Shown: positions 23,271-35,524 of the stretch, piece by piece | Position numbering within the stretch: position 1 is the stretch's first letter | Layout of the letters: the number at the start of each line of letters is the position of its first letter | From: Beta vulgaris subsp. vulgaris | Lineage: Eukaryota > Streptophyta > Magnoliopsida > Caryophyllales > Amaranthaceae | Direction of reading: 5' to 3' | Length of the DNA stretch: 64,000 nucleotides | Assembly (NCBI RefSeq): GCF_026745355.1 | Contig: NC_079210.1 | Coordinates: 17,220,922 to 17,284,921 of the forward strand | Notes under the pieces: generated by a model | Told to the model about the DNA's origin: nothing | Seen by the model: the letters and a program-made list of their open reading frames with translations, nothing else | Databases searched by the model: none | Made by a program: the position numbers and the translations under genes

Positions 23271-26200
23271 TCAAAAAACGGCTGAACTGGTTCTTCGTAG
23301 CTGATACCTCAGTTCATCAGAGACTTCACCAGAAATACGGCTCTCCAATTCCTACAAAGGAAATTAAAAAATGACTCGGACAGTCACAACTGTCAAACTG
23401 AGAGCACAGATAAAGAAGAATGCCAAGAAAAAACCTCAGTTGCTACGAACACCTAACATCAGAAAACGGAAACAAATTGAAAGCTGTCCAGTCAGAGAGC
23501 CTCACTACATGATTGAACGAGAAGAATCATGCTCTTAAGCACGATGAAATATTCGAAACATGTATCATTTATATACACTTAAGAATAACAATGATAACAC
23601 AAAACTATTAGAGAGCATAAGGCCTGCTGATACAAATTTATCATTCATTGCTTTCTCTCATAAATTAAAGAATATGCAAAGAAGGGTAATGCATATTCAC
23701 AGGATAATCTGGCCAATTGCTGCAGAGCAAGGCCCAACTCGAAACACTCTATAAGGGTGTTAAGCAACCACTAATGATGGCGTTTAGGACATCTAAGGCT
23801 AGGACCAAAGCAACGAGCCAATGACCATCAGCCACAGGAAATTTAACAGTGAAACATGCATATTCTGTCTGTGCTAAAAGACTGACAATATTCATCCGAC
23901 TGCATGGTTAGACGAGAATTTTAATAAATTCCCTTACTAATAGTCTAATACTTCACATGAAATGTATTTGTTTTTAGCCAGTAACTAACCATTTTATGTT
24001 AAAATATATAAAGGCAAAATGCCACACATTTCTAGCTTGTATTACTACCATACGGGCTCTGATAAACAAGCATCCACAGGACGCTCCAAATTGTTCACAC
24101 GATATATTGAGATAAATTTGTTGAATTATTAATATTTTTTGAACATGTACAAAGATAAAAAAGTAGGCCCCAGCTAACTCAGAGTCAACCTTACCGCCAA
24201 TGAACAACAATGCCAAAAACTTAATCCCAAGAGCAGGAAACGGTAAATCGCTATATATCACGAAGCTCCTAAATTCAGCTGCATGAAGAAAACCACCATC
24301 TTGAAAGGTGATACTTACAGATTATTAGGACCCTCCAAATTGTTCACACGATATATTGAGACAAATTATGTTGAATTATTAGTATTTTAACATGTCCAAA
24401 TATATAAAAGCAGGCCCCACCTAGCTCAGGGTCAAACCTACTACCGGTGAACAACAATGCCAACGCCTTAATCCCAATAGCAGGAGGCGGTACAACGCTA
24501 TATGCTATATGACGAAGCACCTAAATTCAGCTGCATAAAGAAAACCACCATCTTGAAAGGTTATACTTACAGATTATTACATAGTATTTCATACAGTGTG
24601 CTCACACTGTCGCACATACAACTAACAAGATAGTCACCTTTTTCCCAGAGAAAAAACAATACTTCCTCTGTTTCAAAATACTTGACACGCTTCTCTTTAC
24701 GCGCTTGCCAATGCCTTTTTAACCTTTAATAACTCTAATTCCCTATAAGTAAAACATAAAAAACAAAAAAAGTTGACACTTTGAAAGTATATGTTGAGAC
24801 GAGTATAACAAGATCCCACATGACTGTTTTATCTTACATAGAATTCACAAAACACAGTCAAAAGAGATTGTGAATAGTGGAAAACTCAAAACGTGTCAAG
24901 TATTTTGAAATGGAGGAAGTCTCATAATTTATAAACACGAAAACATCCTACACAGAAAGTGGTGCATGCTAGGAAGATTTTGACATCACCTACTGCGCTG
25001 TCAGAGTGCACTATACTACCACTTCGAAACACAATTCTCACCATCTCAATTAGCCTAGACATTCTACTGGAGGCAAGAGATTCAATAATTTTTCACACCA
25101 AAAATATGAACTAAAATCACCAATTAAACAAATGGCAATATATTATTCTTTTATTTTATCTTTATCAGATCAGAGAAAGATTGAAAAGATTGTGAAAAAG
25201 AGATACTACAATGTAGGAGGGCAGGTCCTCAAAGAAAAACAGCTACCATCTACCAGTTAACCTAAATCCTTCAAATCTAGCCGTCTTAGCCACAGATATT
25301 AGATACATCACTCTGTTGCACAACAGAGTGCATAATCAGGTGCCTCCAACAAAGATGCAAATTCCTCCTTAATCACATAACCGTACGAATATCCATAAGA
25401 ATATTTAGACAAGTACTTCTCAATAATCCCTCCCAGCCCCGCAAGACTGCAATCAATCCAAAACTAGCAAATGGAAAAATCCTACACCCTCCACAAATAC
25501 CCTCCTCCAAAGATAGGACACCTTCAAAAATAAAGAGACATGCGAACAAGTTTCACTGTTAACACAACAAAGCCTAAGAATACCTAAAGCTCTAATCAAG
25601 ACTTTTAGAGAATCTTATTAGTATCAATGCCAATGTCCACGCAAAAGCTCAGATCTCAAAAGGAATCCTAACCTCCCTAATAAGGTTCACTATCAAAAGG
25701 GACATACTAAGAAGTCAAGGATAAGAAATGCAAAGCGATGTAGCCAAACAAACACCCACCCCCCAGAATCCTTCACATCAATTAATTGCAAAGCCTAAAC
25801 CTTAAAAAAACATAGACATAAGTTGTCTTTACATACTTGTCATGGGAAGGTGTCCATAGGCATTATAAATGCAAAGCTACGAACATTATAAATAGAAGAA
25901 TAAGGAAAAAAATCAGGCATGGCAATACTGCTGCCAGGTACGAATACAATGCAATAACCATTTCCATTATAAGCCAGACCAACAAACACGAACAAGATAA
26001 AGACATTTGAGAGATTAAGTTTCATGGATAAGCATTGTGTTGCTATTGCAAGACAACTACCCAAGAAAATCTACCTATATTAGCACAATAGCTCAAAAAG
26101 AGAATTCTTTCAAGAGTATAACACGACCCCCATTTTCTCACTGGGGCATAATTAGACCTTTTGACACCAATATCTGAAACAACCCAAACATTTTGCTTTA

Positions 26201-29200
26201 ATGAACACATCAAATCCCACACCTCTCGATTGTCATCACTAACCCCATACCACAACATATCTCTATCTAGGCATTAAGCTTGATTTTTAAAGTATGATGG
26301 CCTACTTATGCATTGAGTTTTTTGAGTGCTAGTACACAAAACATTTTGATTTAATGCACACATCAAATTCCACCCCTCTCAATTCTAATCACTAACCCCA
26401 TACAATAACATATCTCTATCTAGACGTGAAGCTATGATTATTAAAGTAGGACGGCCTACACATATGCATTGAGTGTTTTCACTGCTAGTACATAAAAAAT
26501 CACAAAGGACCATCTTGTGCTCAACAGTTAATTAATTTATATACGAACTGCAGAATCTTCCACTTCATAATATTAGCTAACAATTTCGGACATAAAATTA
26601 TCAGAATTATATAATTTTAATTTAATGTAAATGGCAACAACACATTTTTTGCGGAGTTTTTTCTATAAGTTATAACTTATAACAATAGCTACTTATAAAA
26701 TTTTAGCTTTCAATAATTAACATTGCACAAATAACCACAAAGAAAATGAGCTGATGCTAAAAAATTTAGCTTTCACCAATTAACATCAAATAGAAGAACA
26801 AACTATGATTTCAGTAATATAAAAGCAGATAAAACATCAAACAACAGATAAATGGAGGCAAAAGACAAATAAACCAATAAAACAAGAACAGATATAAGAG
26901 GAAAATAAAGGAACCACAATAACTGAAATTAATCCTATTTATATCCAAAAAAACAAGGTCCCCCACACATACTTTTGAGAGTTTACTTTAACTATGATTT
27001 CAAATAAGTTGGCGTTAGCAAATACTAAACATTATTTTAGAACTATATTGTACAACCATACAGTCCTGAGCTATCCTGTTCCGATCCTAACCGATTCTAG
27101 CAATCCTATTCTGATCCTGTATGATCCGGCTGTCGGTCGTTCGATCCTGCACACGATTGCCATATGTGGATCGTATACAATCTAGATTGCAATTCTAACA
27201 ACAATGCCTTCATTGTAGAAGTATCCAAATATAATATGTAGCAAGTACTATGACCTTTCCAATTTAGGAAAACATATAATTTATTCAAAGACACAGGAAG
27301 TTATTTTTATGCAATATTAAATGTCCCACACTAGTTCAGCAAACAAATAACAGCCTTAGTTTCTCTATAAAATGTCACTATCTTATAATTAAACTTATAA
27401 TTAACCTACAAATGAGATTGCATTGGATATTTAAATCATAAACCAAAAGGTTATTCAAAATCTTTGGCAAATGCTTAGATATTTTCAAGGCTAAGTATAA
27501 TCTTAAAGGAAATTAACGTAATCATATAAAATTGAACTACTTAATAAAAAAAAGAGCTAATCACGTGCTTTGCAAACATAATTAAATAAAGTTAATTGAA
27601 TATAAAAAAAAAAAAAAACCCACATTTTTTAACAAAGCAAGTGCCACCTTATTTTATTCATAACAAAGAAATGATACATCAAATTGTCTCCTTGGTTGGA
27701 AGGATAAAAAAAAAAATCTAATGTTCTCTATTGACAAAAAAATTACAATGACTATCTGTTTAAACTTTCCCTCATTGATTAAGAAACAAAATTTCAAGTC
27801 CATCTTATCTCAAAAAGCAAATGATAGTGTAATTTGGTGATATTGTCCCACATTGGTTCAAAAACAGAATATAAACCCTAAGTTCTCTACAAATATAAGA
27901 TTAAAGCTATTTTATGAAATTCGATCTGTTTTTTTTTTTTTTTTTTAAAGGATACAAAAGACAAATCCTTTGTTCTCTATAAAAGAGAATAACGACTATT
28001 TTTTGCATTTATCCCACATTGTTGTAAAACAAAACATTAAGAATGTGTTTCCTATAAAAGATAAAAAAAAAAAAGACTATTTTATGAAGTTGTACCACAT
28101 TTCTGGGGAAAAAGTGAAGCCTTTGTTATAAATGAAAAAGAAAAGAAAAAGAAAGCTTACCCCAAAGACGATATGAGACATGCTTTTACTTTGTAAACTC
28201 TAGCTCAAGCTCATGTTGGGGGATCTCAATGTTGAGCCACACTCATCTTTACTTAACACCTATCAGGCTATCGGCTTTACATTCGGTTCAATGTGCTTCT
28301 TTTCCAGTATTATAGTATATAAGTGACAAATTTAAACCATGTAGGTGGGTTTTAAGCTACGCTAGGATTTCAACGAATGTTACTTCACAGAATTTTGGAG
28401 TATTTGTAATAAACTTCCATCTAATTGAAAAGAAGACATTTACTCAAATAATATAGCAAAAGAAGTTTATAAGTCAAGCAACCCTCTCTCACTTCGAGGA
28501 TTAAACAAAAAAGTACAAACAATTATGTACACATTGTATGTGGGATGTGGCACACATATACTAAGAAATTTGACTATTAACTCTTTTAAACACGAGATTT
28601 CAATAGCAAACATATGACGAAGTTCATTATTCTTTTTCCTTTTAGTTCTTCATTCATTTTCGAATCCTTTATCTCTCTCAAAGCTAGTGTATAAATTCAT
28701 CTTAAGAGGTACGAGACTCAAAAAGTACTTTGACGTGGACTCCTTCATAAAATAAGTCAGTTAAGTTGACGCAGATATAATTTTTCACTTAGATATAGTC
28801 ATATAGCCAAGACACATATAAACTACTCAAGAAATTCAACTGCTTATCATCACAAAATGGGAGCAAAGAGCTTCATCAATCGTCATACCATAGTCTAACA
28901 CTGCAAAACCACAATGATTTGTCATAAAACTATAAGGTTACTATACCAGCATTTTACTTACAATTGGAACTTTAAGAAGATTATTGCCAAATCTGCAGCT
29001 CCTGACTGAGACTCTACGTGCGACATACTCACTAACTGAAATTTTCAAAAAACAAATAGTGCATTGTATTAAATTCTACAAATTTCTTGATTCGGCGTCT
29101 ACTGATGGTGCATTCTCTTCACCTTATTTTTCTTGAGCTAAGCTAAACTTATACGAACTAAACTTATCTGAATTTAACTTATAGGAACTAATTAAAGCTT

Positions 29201-32200
29201 GTTTTATAAGATGTTAAAATTTGAACTAATTAGACCTAAAACAAATTGTTCTTTCAAGGTGAAAAAAAAATATTCTAAATGGTTGGACGCGCAATACTTC
29301 ATAACCATGACCAAGTACCTTCAAAAGATTATAATGGTTTCGAGTATTTGTGAAAAAAGTAAATGATCAACGTTACTACAACTAGAACTTGAATTATTTC
29401 TCCAACTACATAGATTTAAGTCTTCCTTTCAACTGCTATTTTCAATAGGACCAAGACTGCCCATTATATTTACTTAATCTACACCTGTGTTCAAATCTGA
29501 GCATCATTAATTGAACCACTTTCTTTATAGAGCTTTTTTGCCCCTATTCCTAAAATAGAATTTCAGTTATTGTTTGTCAAGCTTAACACAGATCACAGAG
29601 TTAATTTCAGAAGAAAGGGCTGATAGTAGGCAAGCAGCAACCTAAAAATTCTGCTGTTGACAGAAAAGACTATATGAAAGCAAAAGTCATTAGCAAAGTA
29701 TCTGCATGAAGTGAACATAAAATGCAAGGTGCTTTCATGCCAAAGTGAAGAGAATGAGGAAAAGATGAAATGGGACAATGACATATCCAAATATTATTAT
29801 GGAGAGACATGTAGCTTCCTTGACTAATATTATGGGTACTTCTTAGCAGAACTTTGATCCTGTAGCAAGGGCTGGACTATAGTTTACAGTGTAACAGCAC
29901 TTGGCCTTATGCAAGACTCTCAGCAGATGAGGAAACTCTAAGGTTGATGGATATTTAGCTGACTTGTCCCAGGAAGACTAGTGTGAAGTGAACAACTTTT
30001 CTCATTAAATGGAGGATGCTGAGATAGAAGAAAATGCATCTCTAACCTCTTAATCCTCAAAACTCATCATTCAATGATAAAGGGAGATCATAGGCCAATA
30101 GCTTGTTGTGGAGTAGCGCATAAAAGAGTAATTGCAAAGGCGCTGGCTCGAAGACTCAAATATGTTCTTTTGGTTCAATTAGTTGGGTTCAGGAAGCTTC
30201 TGTCGAAGTAAACAGATAGGAAACTATACAATTAAGCTACAGATATACGACAAGCATAATGCTCCATATAGTATCTTCCCTTATGTCACATATAAAATAG
30301 GACCCCGAGAATCTACTAACTCTATGGAGTGAGCTCTCATTAGAATGGAATCTGGATCTTTTTTTTCTCTTTGTTATTTATTTTATGCAAAAGAACTATT
30401 TTGCATATAAAAGCTAAACACACCCAGAAAACAGGAAGTCCTCACAAAATAACACTAAAGAAGAGAATTTTGAAAATCAACACTAACTAAAAACCCATGG
30501 TTAGGACAACTGCTCATAATTAATCCTAGACTTCAATTTTTACTTCTCCATTCCAATTCTTTATCCTAGACTAGAGACAATCCTCAACCCCATTTTCTCA
30601 AATAGGTCATTTGTGTGGTCAATGTTCATTAACCTCCATAAAACAAGACAAAGACCACTTAAAAGATCCACTAAATTAGCTAACAAAATAGTAATTAACA
30701 ACCTCAAGGAAGTGAATCAGCAATGACCAAACTTTCTTCTGTCCTTAATCTGATCAGAATAAGGACCCCTTTTTATAGACCGAACGAGGTCTTCTAATGC
30801 ATCTTCATTCAACATTTGAAAAAATTTGCATAAGGACCAATGTTGGAGACATGAAACAGCCTAAGCTTCTATGAGGGTAGGTAATCCGTAATCATCATGA
30901 TCACAAAAACACACGTACCACGAATAATCATCACTTCACCACCCAATCAGAACACCTATACCCTTAATCTCAATAGAAGCTTACTTGAACTTGGTGCGAG
31001 TCTTCACCTCTAAAAAGTAATAGCAAACATCAGTGAATATTAAAATCAACATATATGGATTTGTTCCACCACTAAGCACTAAAATTAGAGTATAAAACCT
31101 TCTATTGGATAGACTTGAGCTTGAATTGTCTAAACCCAGAGATAATATGGGTATTATGTTTATTGTTCACAAAAGGTTGCCAATCAGGACAGGTTACTGA
31201 AGTTGCACATTCAGATAAACTCAAGCTCATGTTCTGCAACAAACAGGTGGAAGACCCGAATCATCGTTTCATTCAAAATGAGGTAATTTGTGAAACCTAA
31301 AAGCTCATAAATGTATGCCTCAACATCCTTAGGAAAATTTGGGAGCAGATTATGGATTGGTTCTGCAGTCAAATAAAGGGTATGAAGCCTATAACATCTG
31401 ATTGTGTAGACAGGCTTAGCTGCAGCTATCTAGGTGGTTTGAAATGACAAAAACAGTTTCACATGTCAAGCTGTCACTAGGAGATAATGTAATGTTTCTG
31501 TAAGGAAGATTATTTCGTATATCTTTTGAAAAGCATTAAGTATAAGAAATAGAAAATTGAGATATAATTCCTAACTGGTGTAAAGTGGTATTGAAGCGTT
31601 CTTGGTTGTGACAAAATCTAATTTTGGAAATGACATTTATTAGAATTTCAAATAATGGAAGCTAAGAAAAATAATGGTTAAGCACTTAAGCACTTGCTAT
31701 ATTAAGAACACAAAATCCAGATGCAACACCGTAAAGAACTTAGACAATTCCTGTACGACTCATTATAGACGAAATATTAATAAAGTTTGGAGCATGAAAT
31801 CTTTGCACCATAGAACCTATTCCTATAACTTACATAAATTGAGGCCACCAAGCATAACCAATCACTAAAATTGTAATTTAAAACAGCTTATAAGACTGAG
31901 GAGCGGATGTTGCACCAAAGATGAAAAAGGCAAGGGAATCATCAATCAGACAAACAAGACAACGGAAACTACCAAATTTAGGGAGTTCAAAATTGTCAAC
32001 TACCTTTTCTTTCTTAAGCCTTATGTTCTGCTCCTCAAGCTGCGAAACCTTGCTCACCAATTCATTGTGGTAAGCCTGTCCACAGATACAGGTAAGATAA
32101 ATTAAAAGTCTCACAAAATGGGCAGCGTGGGACTAATTTACTTCCAAACCGAAAATAAAATTAAACAGATTAACCTGTTTCCTGGCACGAGAACGAGCAG

Positions 32201-32816
32201 CAGATTCCCTATTTTTAATTTTTCTCTTAAGCCTCTTCTCAGTGCCCCTATCAACTGTACCTGTGAAGTCCCTTCTCCGGCCCGAATTGGGCTTATCACA
32301 CAGTGTAGTAATCGAAGGGACCGGAGATAAACCCATTTGCTGCGAGAAACATTCTGAGGTAGCAGCAATATCCAAAGGCATTACAGGATCTAAAGAACAC
32401 TCATCCATGGCTCCTGCTTTGGCTAAAAAATCCTCTAAAGTCATTTCACCTATGGAAGGCTCTCTCTTCACTCCCTGACTACTAGTAATTTTCCCCCCTT
32501 GTTGTATCTCTCTCCACACCTCATCAACCATCTTCTCACTAACCGTCCTCGACAAATGTAGGCTTCCCTGACTTTGTAAAGACTTTGCTGAACAACCATT
32601 ATTGCTTCCTTCCACACCAGTGGACTGATTGATATCAGCAGTCCAATCATTTTTAATAAACTCATCAATATTCATGCTTCCTGTTCTCTCATCCAAGATA
32701 CCCAAATGGGTATGAACCACATTTAGCTTATACCAATAATTTTCTACTCTACACTGCTGTGTTTGCACTTCAGATAATTCGGTAACCCCTGTAACACCTA
32801 TACCCAGTGTCCCCAT
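23271..32816 (-). CDS. Group A bZIP transcription factor (ABI5/AREB/DPBF type)
   Basis: Model: complement(23271-23351, 32004-32075, 32175-32816), 264 residues. Introns 32076-32174 (99 bp) and 23352-32003 (about 8.65 kb) have GT-AG ends and phase 0. Conserved group A blocks are visible: GSMNIDEFIKNDW (about 46-58), LHLSRTVSEKMVDEVWREI (86-104), GEMTLEDFLAKAG (123-135), and the basic region KNRESAARSRARKQ (201-214; Asn-x7-Arg intact). A short zipper follows with Leu at 220, 227 and 234. The last exon adds RYQLRRTSSAVF, the C4 motif that kinases phosphorylate in this family. Such factors bind ABRE (ACGTG) promoters in abscisic acid and seed or stress signalling, in the nucleus. The length is close to short DPBF4/EEL-type members (about 262). 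The exact orthologue is not determined. Confidence 0.88.
24084..24581. repeat. Tandem duplication, 249-bp unit
   Basis: CTCCAAATTGTTCACACGAT recurs at 24084 and 24333, and the two units stay alignable to the ACTTACAGATTATTA ends at about 24327 and 24581. The copies differ by scattered substitutions and small indels, so the duplication is old. Confidence 0.9.
24661..24920. mobile_element. Stowaway-like MITE (260 bp)
   Basis: The ends are inverted repeats of about 29 bp with two mismatches: left ACTTCCTCTGTTTCAAAATA, right the reverse complement of ACTTCCTCCATTTCAAAATA. CTCC-type ends of this kind are typical of Stowaway (Tc1/mariner) MITEs. A TA precedes the left end, but the right TA is not preserved. 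No coding sequence. Confidence 0.7.
26188..26495. repeat. Tandem duplication, 153-bp unit
   Basis: Two diverged units starting ACATTTTGCTTTAATG (26188) and ACATTTTGATTTAATG (26341). They share ACATATCTCTATCTAG, GGCCTAC, GCATTGAGT and GCTAGTACA in the same order. Confidence 0.85.
27320..28150. repeat. Degenerate cluster of about 100-bp repeats
   Basis: Variants of TCCCACATTG, CTTTGTTCTCTATAAAAGA and ACTATTTTATGAA recur in the same order around 27322, 27850, 27960, 28010 and 28080, interleaved with A-runs. The copies are strongly diverged and the period is only approximate. No coding sequence. Confidence 0.5.
30083..30211 (+). pseudogene. LINE (L1-type) reverse transcriptase remnant
   Basis: A 42-codon open stretch reads GDHRPIACCGVAHKRVIAKA followed by LARRLKYVLL and a VGF motif. 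This matches the RT block of plant LINEs that normally reads (D/H)FRPI..CN..YK...K.LA.RLK.VLP. A stop ends it after LLSK, and the flanks do not continue convincingly. It lies antisense to the bZIP gene inside the large intron. Only a scrap remains. Confidence 0.55.
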
Positions 32817-33720
32817 TCACTTACCCCCTCAAATCTATCATGATATAGGCCAAAATTCTCCAAAATTCATAAAAACAGTCACATGTAGAAAACAAAAGTT
32901 TAGTTTGAAATCTCTGATTGTAGCTCTCCAAAACTCTCCAGTTCATCTGCAACATACAAATGTCACATAAAAAACAATATAAAATATTAAAACGAAACCC
33001 TAATTGTCCATCAAAAACTGAAACATTAGTATAAAAGCATATTATGCTAACAACAGAGAGTAAAACGTTATTTGAAATTCCCTAAATCTCTAAATATGTG
33101 GGTGGAAATCAGAAATGCAAAATTTTAGATGGGTGAACCAATTATGCAAAATTAATAAATTATGCATGAAATAGTTCTGGAGTTAACTGACAGTATCCCA
33201 TGAATGATTCATAATAGAATTTACAAGCACATATTCACTAAAAACAAACCGATATTCTTTCGGAAAACAAAATACAAGAAAAACAAGGAAATTATTCACA
33301 AAAAAGGGGTTCTTTTTTCAGGGTTATCATCAAGAAAATCAATTAAAAAACTATTGAGAGTAAGCAGAGGATCGGACCATTAAAACCCAGATATACATAA
33401 ATATAAAATGATGATATCCTAAAAAAAGAGGAGATTTTTGTTTACCTAATATGGAATCAAAAGAGTAATAATGTTATGGGAGGACATTTGTTGGGTCTCT
33501 TTTCCAACGGATGAATTCCACGTAGTATAGAGAATATATATATAAAAAAAATTAAAAAAGTGGGGGACTCAATCGTGGCCAATTTTGGTGGAAGAGAGAT
33601 GGATGATGGTTGAATAACCTCAACAACCTCGTCTTCGTTCGTTGTAGTGTTTCAGTGATCACGCTTCGGGCAGATTCGGCAACTTCTGTTTTGCAGTATT
33701 TTCTAGTGTGAAAACAGTAT
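32817..33720 (-). promoter_or_regulatory. 5' UTR (with intron) and proximal promoter of the bZIP gene
   Basis: On the minus strand a GT at 33445 (ATATTAG|GTAAAC) and an AG at 32947 (TGTTGCAG|ATGAAC) define a plausible 499-bp leader intron, leaving leader exons 33446-about 33505 and 32817-32946. A TATATATA stretch at about 33533-33542 could be the TATA box, with TACGTGGA (33519-33526), an ABRE-like core, beside it. Promoter use is inferred from position and motifs only. Confidence 0.5.
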
Positions 33721-33840
33721 TTTTTTTGTTATAAACAATTTCAATACTAGTATAAGAAGAGGGAGTTATCCCATTCATACAAGATATTCTGGTTGAGGTT
33801 ACCGTAGAAGGAGCTCCCACCTTCCAACCTGAGGTTTGTT

Positions 33841-33998
33841 GTCGCGTGTTTGACTCTTATCAACTTTAATTTTCAAAGTTTGTGTAAATATGTACTTGTG
33901 AACCATATTTGGGCTCATTGTCACGTGTTCGACTCTCATCAACCTCAATTTTGAAAGTTTGCATAAATATTTATTTGCAGACCATGCTTGGGCTAGTT
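33841..33998 (+). repeat. Tandem duplication, 79-bp unit, upstream of the bZIP gene
   Basis: GTCGCGTGTTTGACTC at 33841 and GTCACGTGTTCGACTC at 33920 begin two units that share AATTTT.AAAGTTTG and GGGCT(C/A). The second unit contains a perfect CACGTG G-box. The GTTCGACTC part also resembles a Pol III B box, so a SINE origin is possible. Confidence 0.8.
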
Positions 33999-34685
33999 AA
34001 TTATCGAATAATAATAAAAAATACTCTGGTTTGGACTCCCTTTCTAAATATTTTTTGCTTTAGTCCCAAATCAAAAAAAGTCAGCCAAATGGACTATTTA
34101 AGAATTGGACACCTTATGTACATAAGCCCACCTATATGTTCTCTCGTTTTTCTGCCAACTGTATAGGTGATGCTCCGCATTGGTCATCTATCTATCTATT
34201 CAAATATATTAAAAGGCGTGCGAAAGAAAGCTTATGTGCCATGTGGCACTCTCCTCAAAATTTTTTAATGCAAATATTTTATGTCCATGTGTACTCCTCA
34301 TTTTTTTTTTAAAAAGTGTAAGTGCAAGTTATCGAACACGTGACCTTTGAAATGAAAAAGTAAGAGCTTAACCATCAATACACAATTACTTTGTTGTCTA
34401 ATGTTTCAAATAAAATATGATGAAGTCTTGTAATAATTATAAATAACTAAAAAGACTTAAACAAGTATATATACATCTCTAACACTCTTAATACGTAACT
34501 TACAAGAGAATATTGATGTCATATTCTCTTACCACAGTTCCTTTTAAGGGGAGTATTATTTTCAAACTCGAAAATTTCAAAAAAAATTCTTATCATGTCG
34601 TGACGTGAATTTTTCAATTTCTTAATGGACAAAAAATACGAAACGTAGCAAAAATAAATTATGAAATTGAAAAAAAATAACATAT
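33999..34685. other. Spacer with a SINE-like fragment
   Basis: No gene. 34326-34380 read on the minus strand gives a TGATGGTTAAGCTC A-box-like and a CACGTGTTCGATAACTTGC B-box-like string, as in a decayed tRNA-derived SINE. A TCTATCTATCTATT run lies near 34190. Confidence 0.35.
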
Positions 34686-35520
34686 TGTTGGAACATTTAT
34701 AGGGTAATGGGTTTGAAACTCATAAGGGTATGTACTAGAAGAGGAGGAGGTCTAGTATGCAAAAGGCTAGAGTGCATCAAGTGGCAAAACGCATTGATAA
34801 ACCAAGGGAGACAGAAGACTGGCCGCGAGTCGCGACAACCGTCGCGAGTCGCGACCAGTGGCCCGTCGCGAGTCGCGACAGGTGTCGCAGGTCGCGACCA
34901 GCGCCTCGCGACTCGCGAGATTTTTCGCGAGTCGCGACGTGTCTTCTGCCTTGGAATGCGAAAAGTTGCCTCGACGGTTTTATATCCGTTGTGATGCTTT
35001 GTTGATCATTTTAATGACTTTTAAGGTCCTTTAATCAGTAGATTAAAGACCTTTGATGAGTGATTAAGATGGGGTTATGTGATTAACCTCTTTAGTCAAT
35101 GTGATTAAGATGGGGGTTATGTGATTAACCTCCCTAGTCAATGAAAGGTTTATTCTTCCTATATAAACCTTGGGATTCCTATGAGTGAGGGGTTAGAAGA
35201 AAAAATCAGATTTTCTATACTCCCTAAACCTTCTTGCTTTGCTTAAGAGAAACCTTGCAATCTTCTCTTGAGTGTTCTTCACAAACACAAAAACACAAGT
35301 TCTTGTTGATTCACTTAGAAGATCATCTAAGTGGATTGTTTCTCTCCATTGTATCTCATTAGTTGTTTCGTGTTAACCCGGTGATCCTAGAGGGGCGAAA
35401 TTAAACTAATAGGAAAGCGTAGTTTCCGTGCCTTGGAGTGGATATCCGGTTCTCTCATTGATCACACATCTGACAATCCTCAAGAGCATTCCGCTTCTTG
35501 GCAAGACAAACGAATTGTAC
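34686..35520 (+). mobile_element. 5' LTR of Ty1/copia element A
   Basis: Begins TGTTGGAACATTTATAGGG. About 835 bp later TGTATCAGAGCGGGAAC (35525) follows, a primer-binding site complementary to initiator tRNA-Met with one mismatch, and gag begins at 35586. The LTR contains a GC-rich repeat (34822-34940), a TATATAAACC promoter-like string near 35160 and a duplicated GATTAAGATGGGGTTATGTG segment. The right edge is approximate. Confidence 0.7.
34822..34940. repeat. CpG-rich TCGCGAGTCGCGAC repeat cluster
   Basis: Within 119 bp the motif TCGCGAGTCGCGAC or its variants occurs at least six times in both orientations, separated by short variable linkers. It is strikingly GC- and CpG-rich in an AT-rich region and self-complementary, so it could form hairpins. 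Confidence 0.9.
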
Positions 35521-35524
35521 TCTA

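Larger units (their letters stand above)
23352..32003 (-). other. 8.65-kb intron of the bZIP gene
   Basis: Bounded by GTAGTTGAC after the LKKEK codons and TTTGTAG before GAATTGGAG (minus strand), both phase 0. It contains two local duplications, a Stowaway-like MITE, a degenerate repeat cluster and a LINE RT scrap (listed separately). Elsewhere only short open frames without known motifs occur, e.g. 23974-24261 and 29593-29790. Confidence 0.75.

Noticed and set aside
31878..32003. Readthrough of the bZIP zipper exon into VVDNFELPKF and onward as the native C-terminus
   Set aside because: It starts with a GT splice donor in phase, lacks the conserved C4 motif, and a matching acceptor plus C4 exon exists at 23351.
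32133..32174. Extension of bZIP exon 1 after the RKQ codons (VNLFNFIF)
   Set aside because: This is intron sequence; splicing at 32175 to 32075 continues the leucine zipper in phase.
34337..34342. CACGTG as a distal ABRE of the bZIP promoter
   Set aside because: It sits in the B-box region of a SINE-like fragment about 0.8 kb upstream, so it is more likely a transposon motif.
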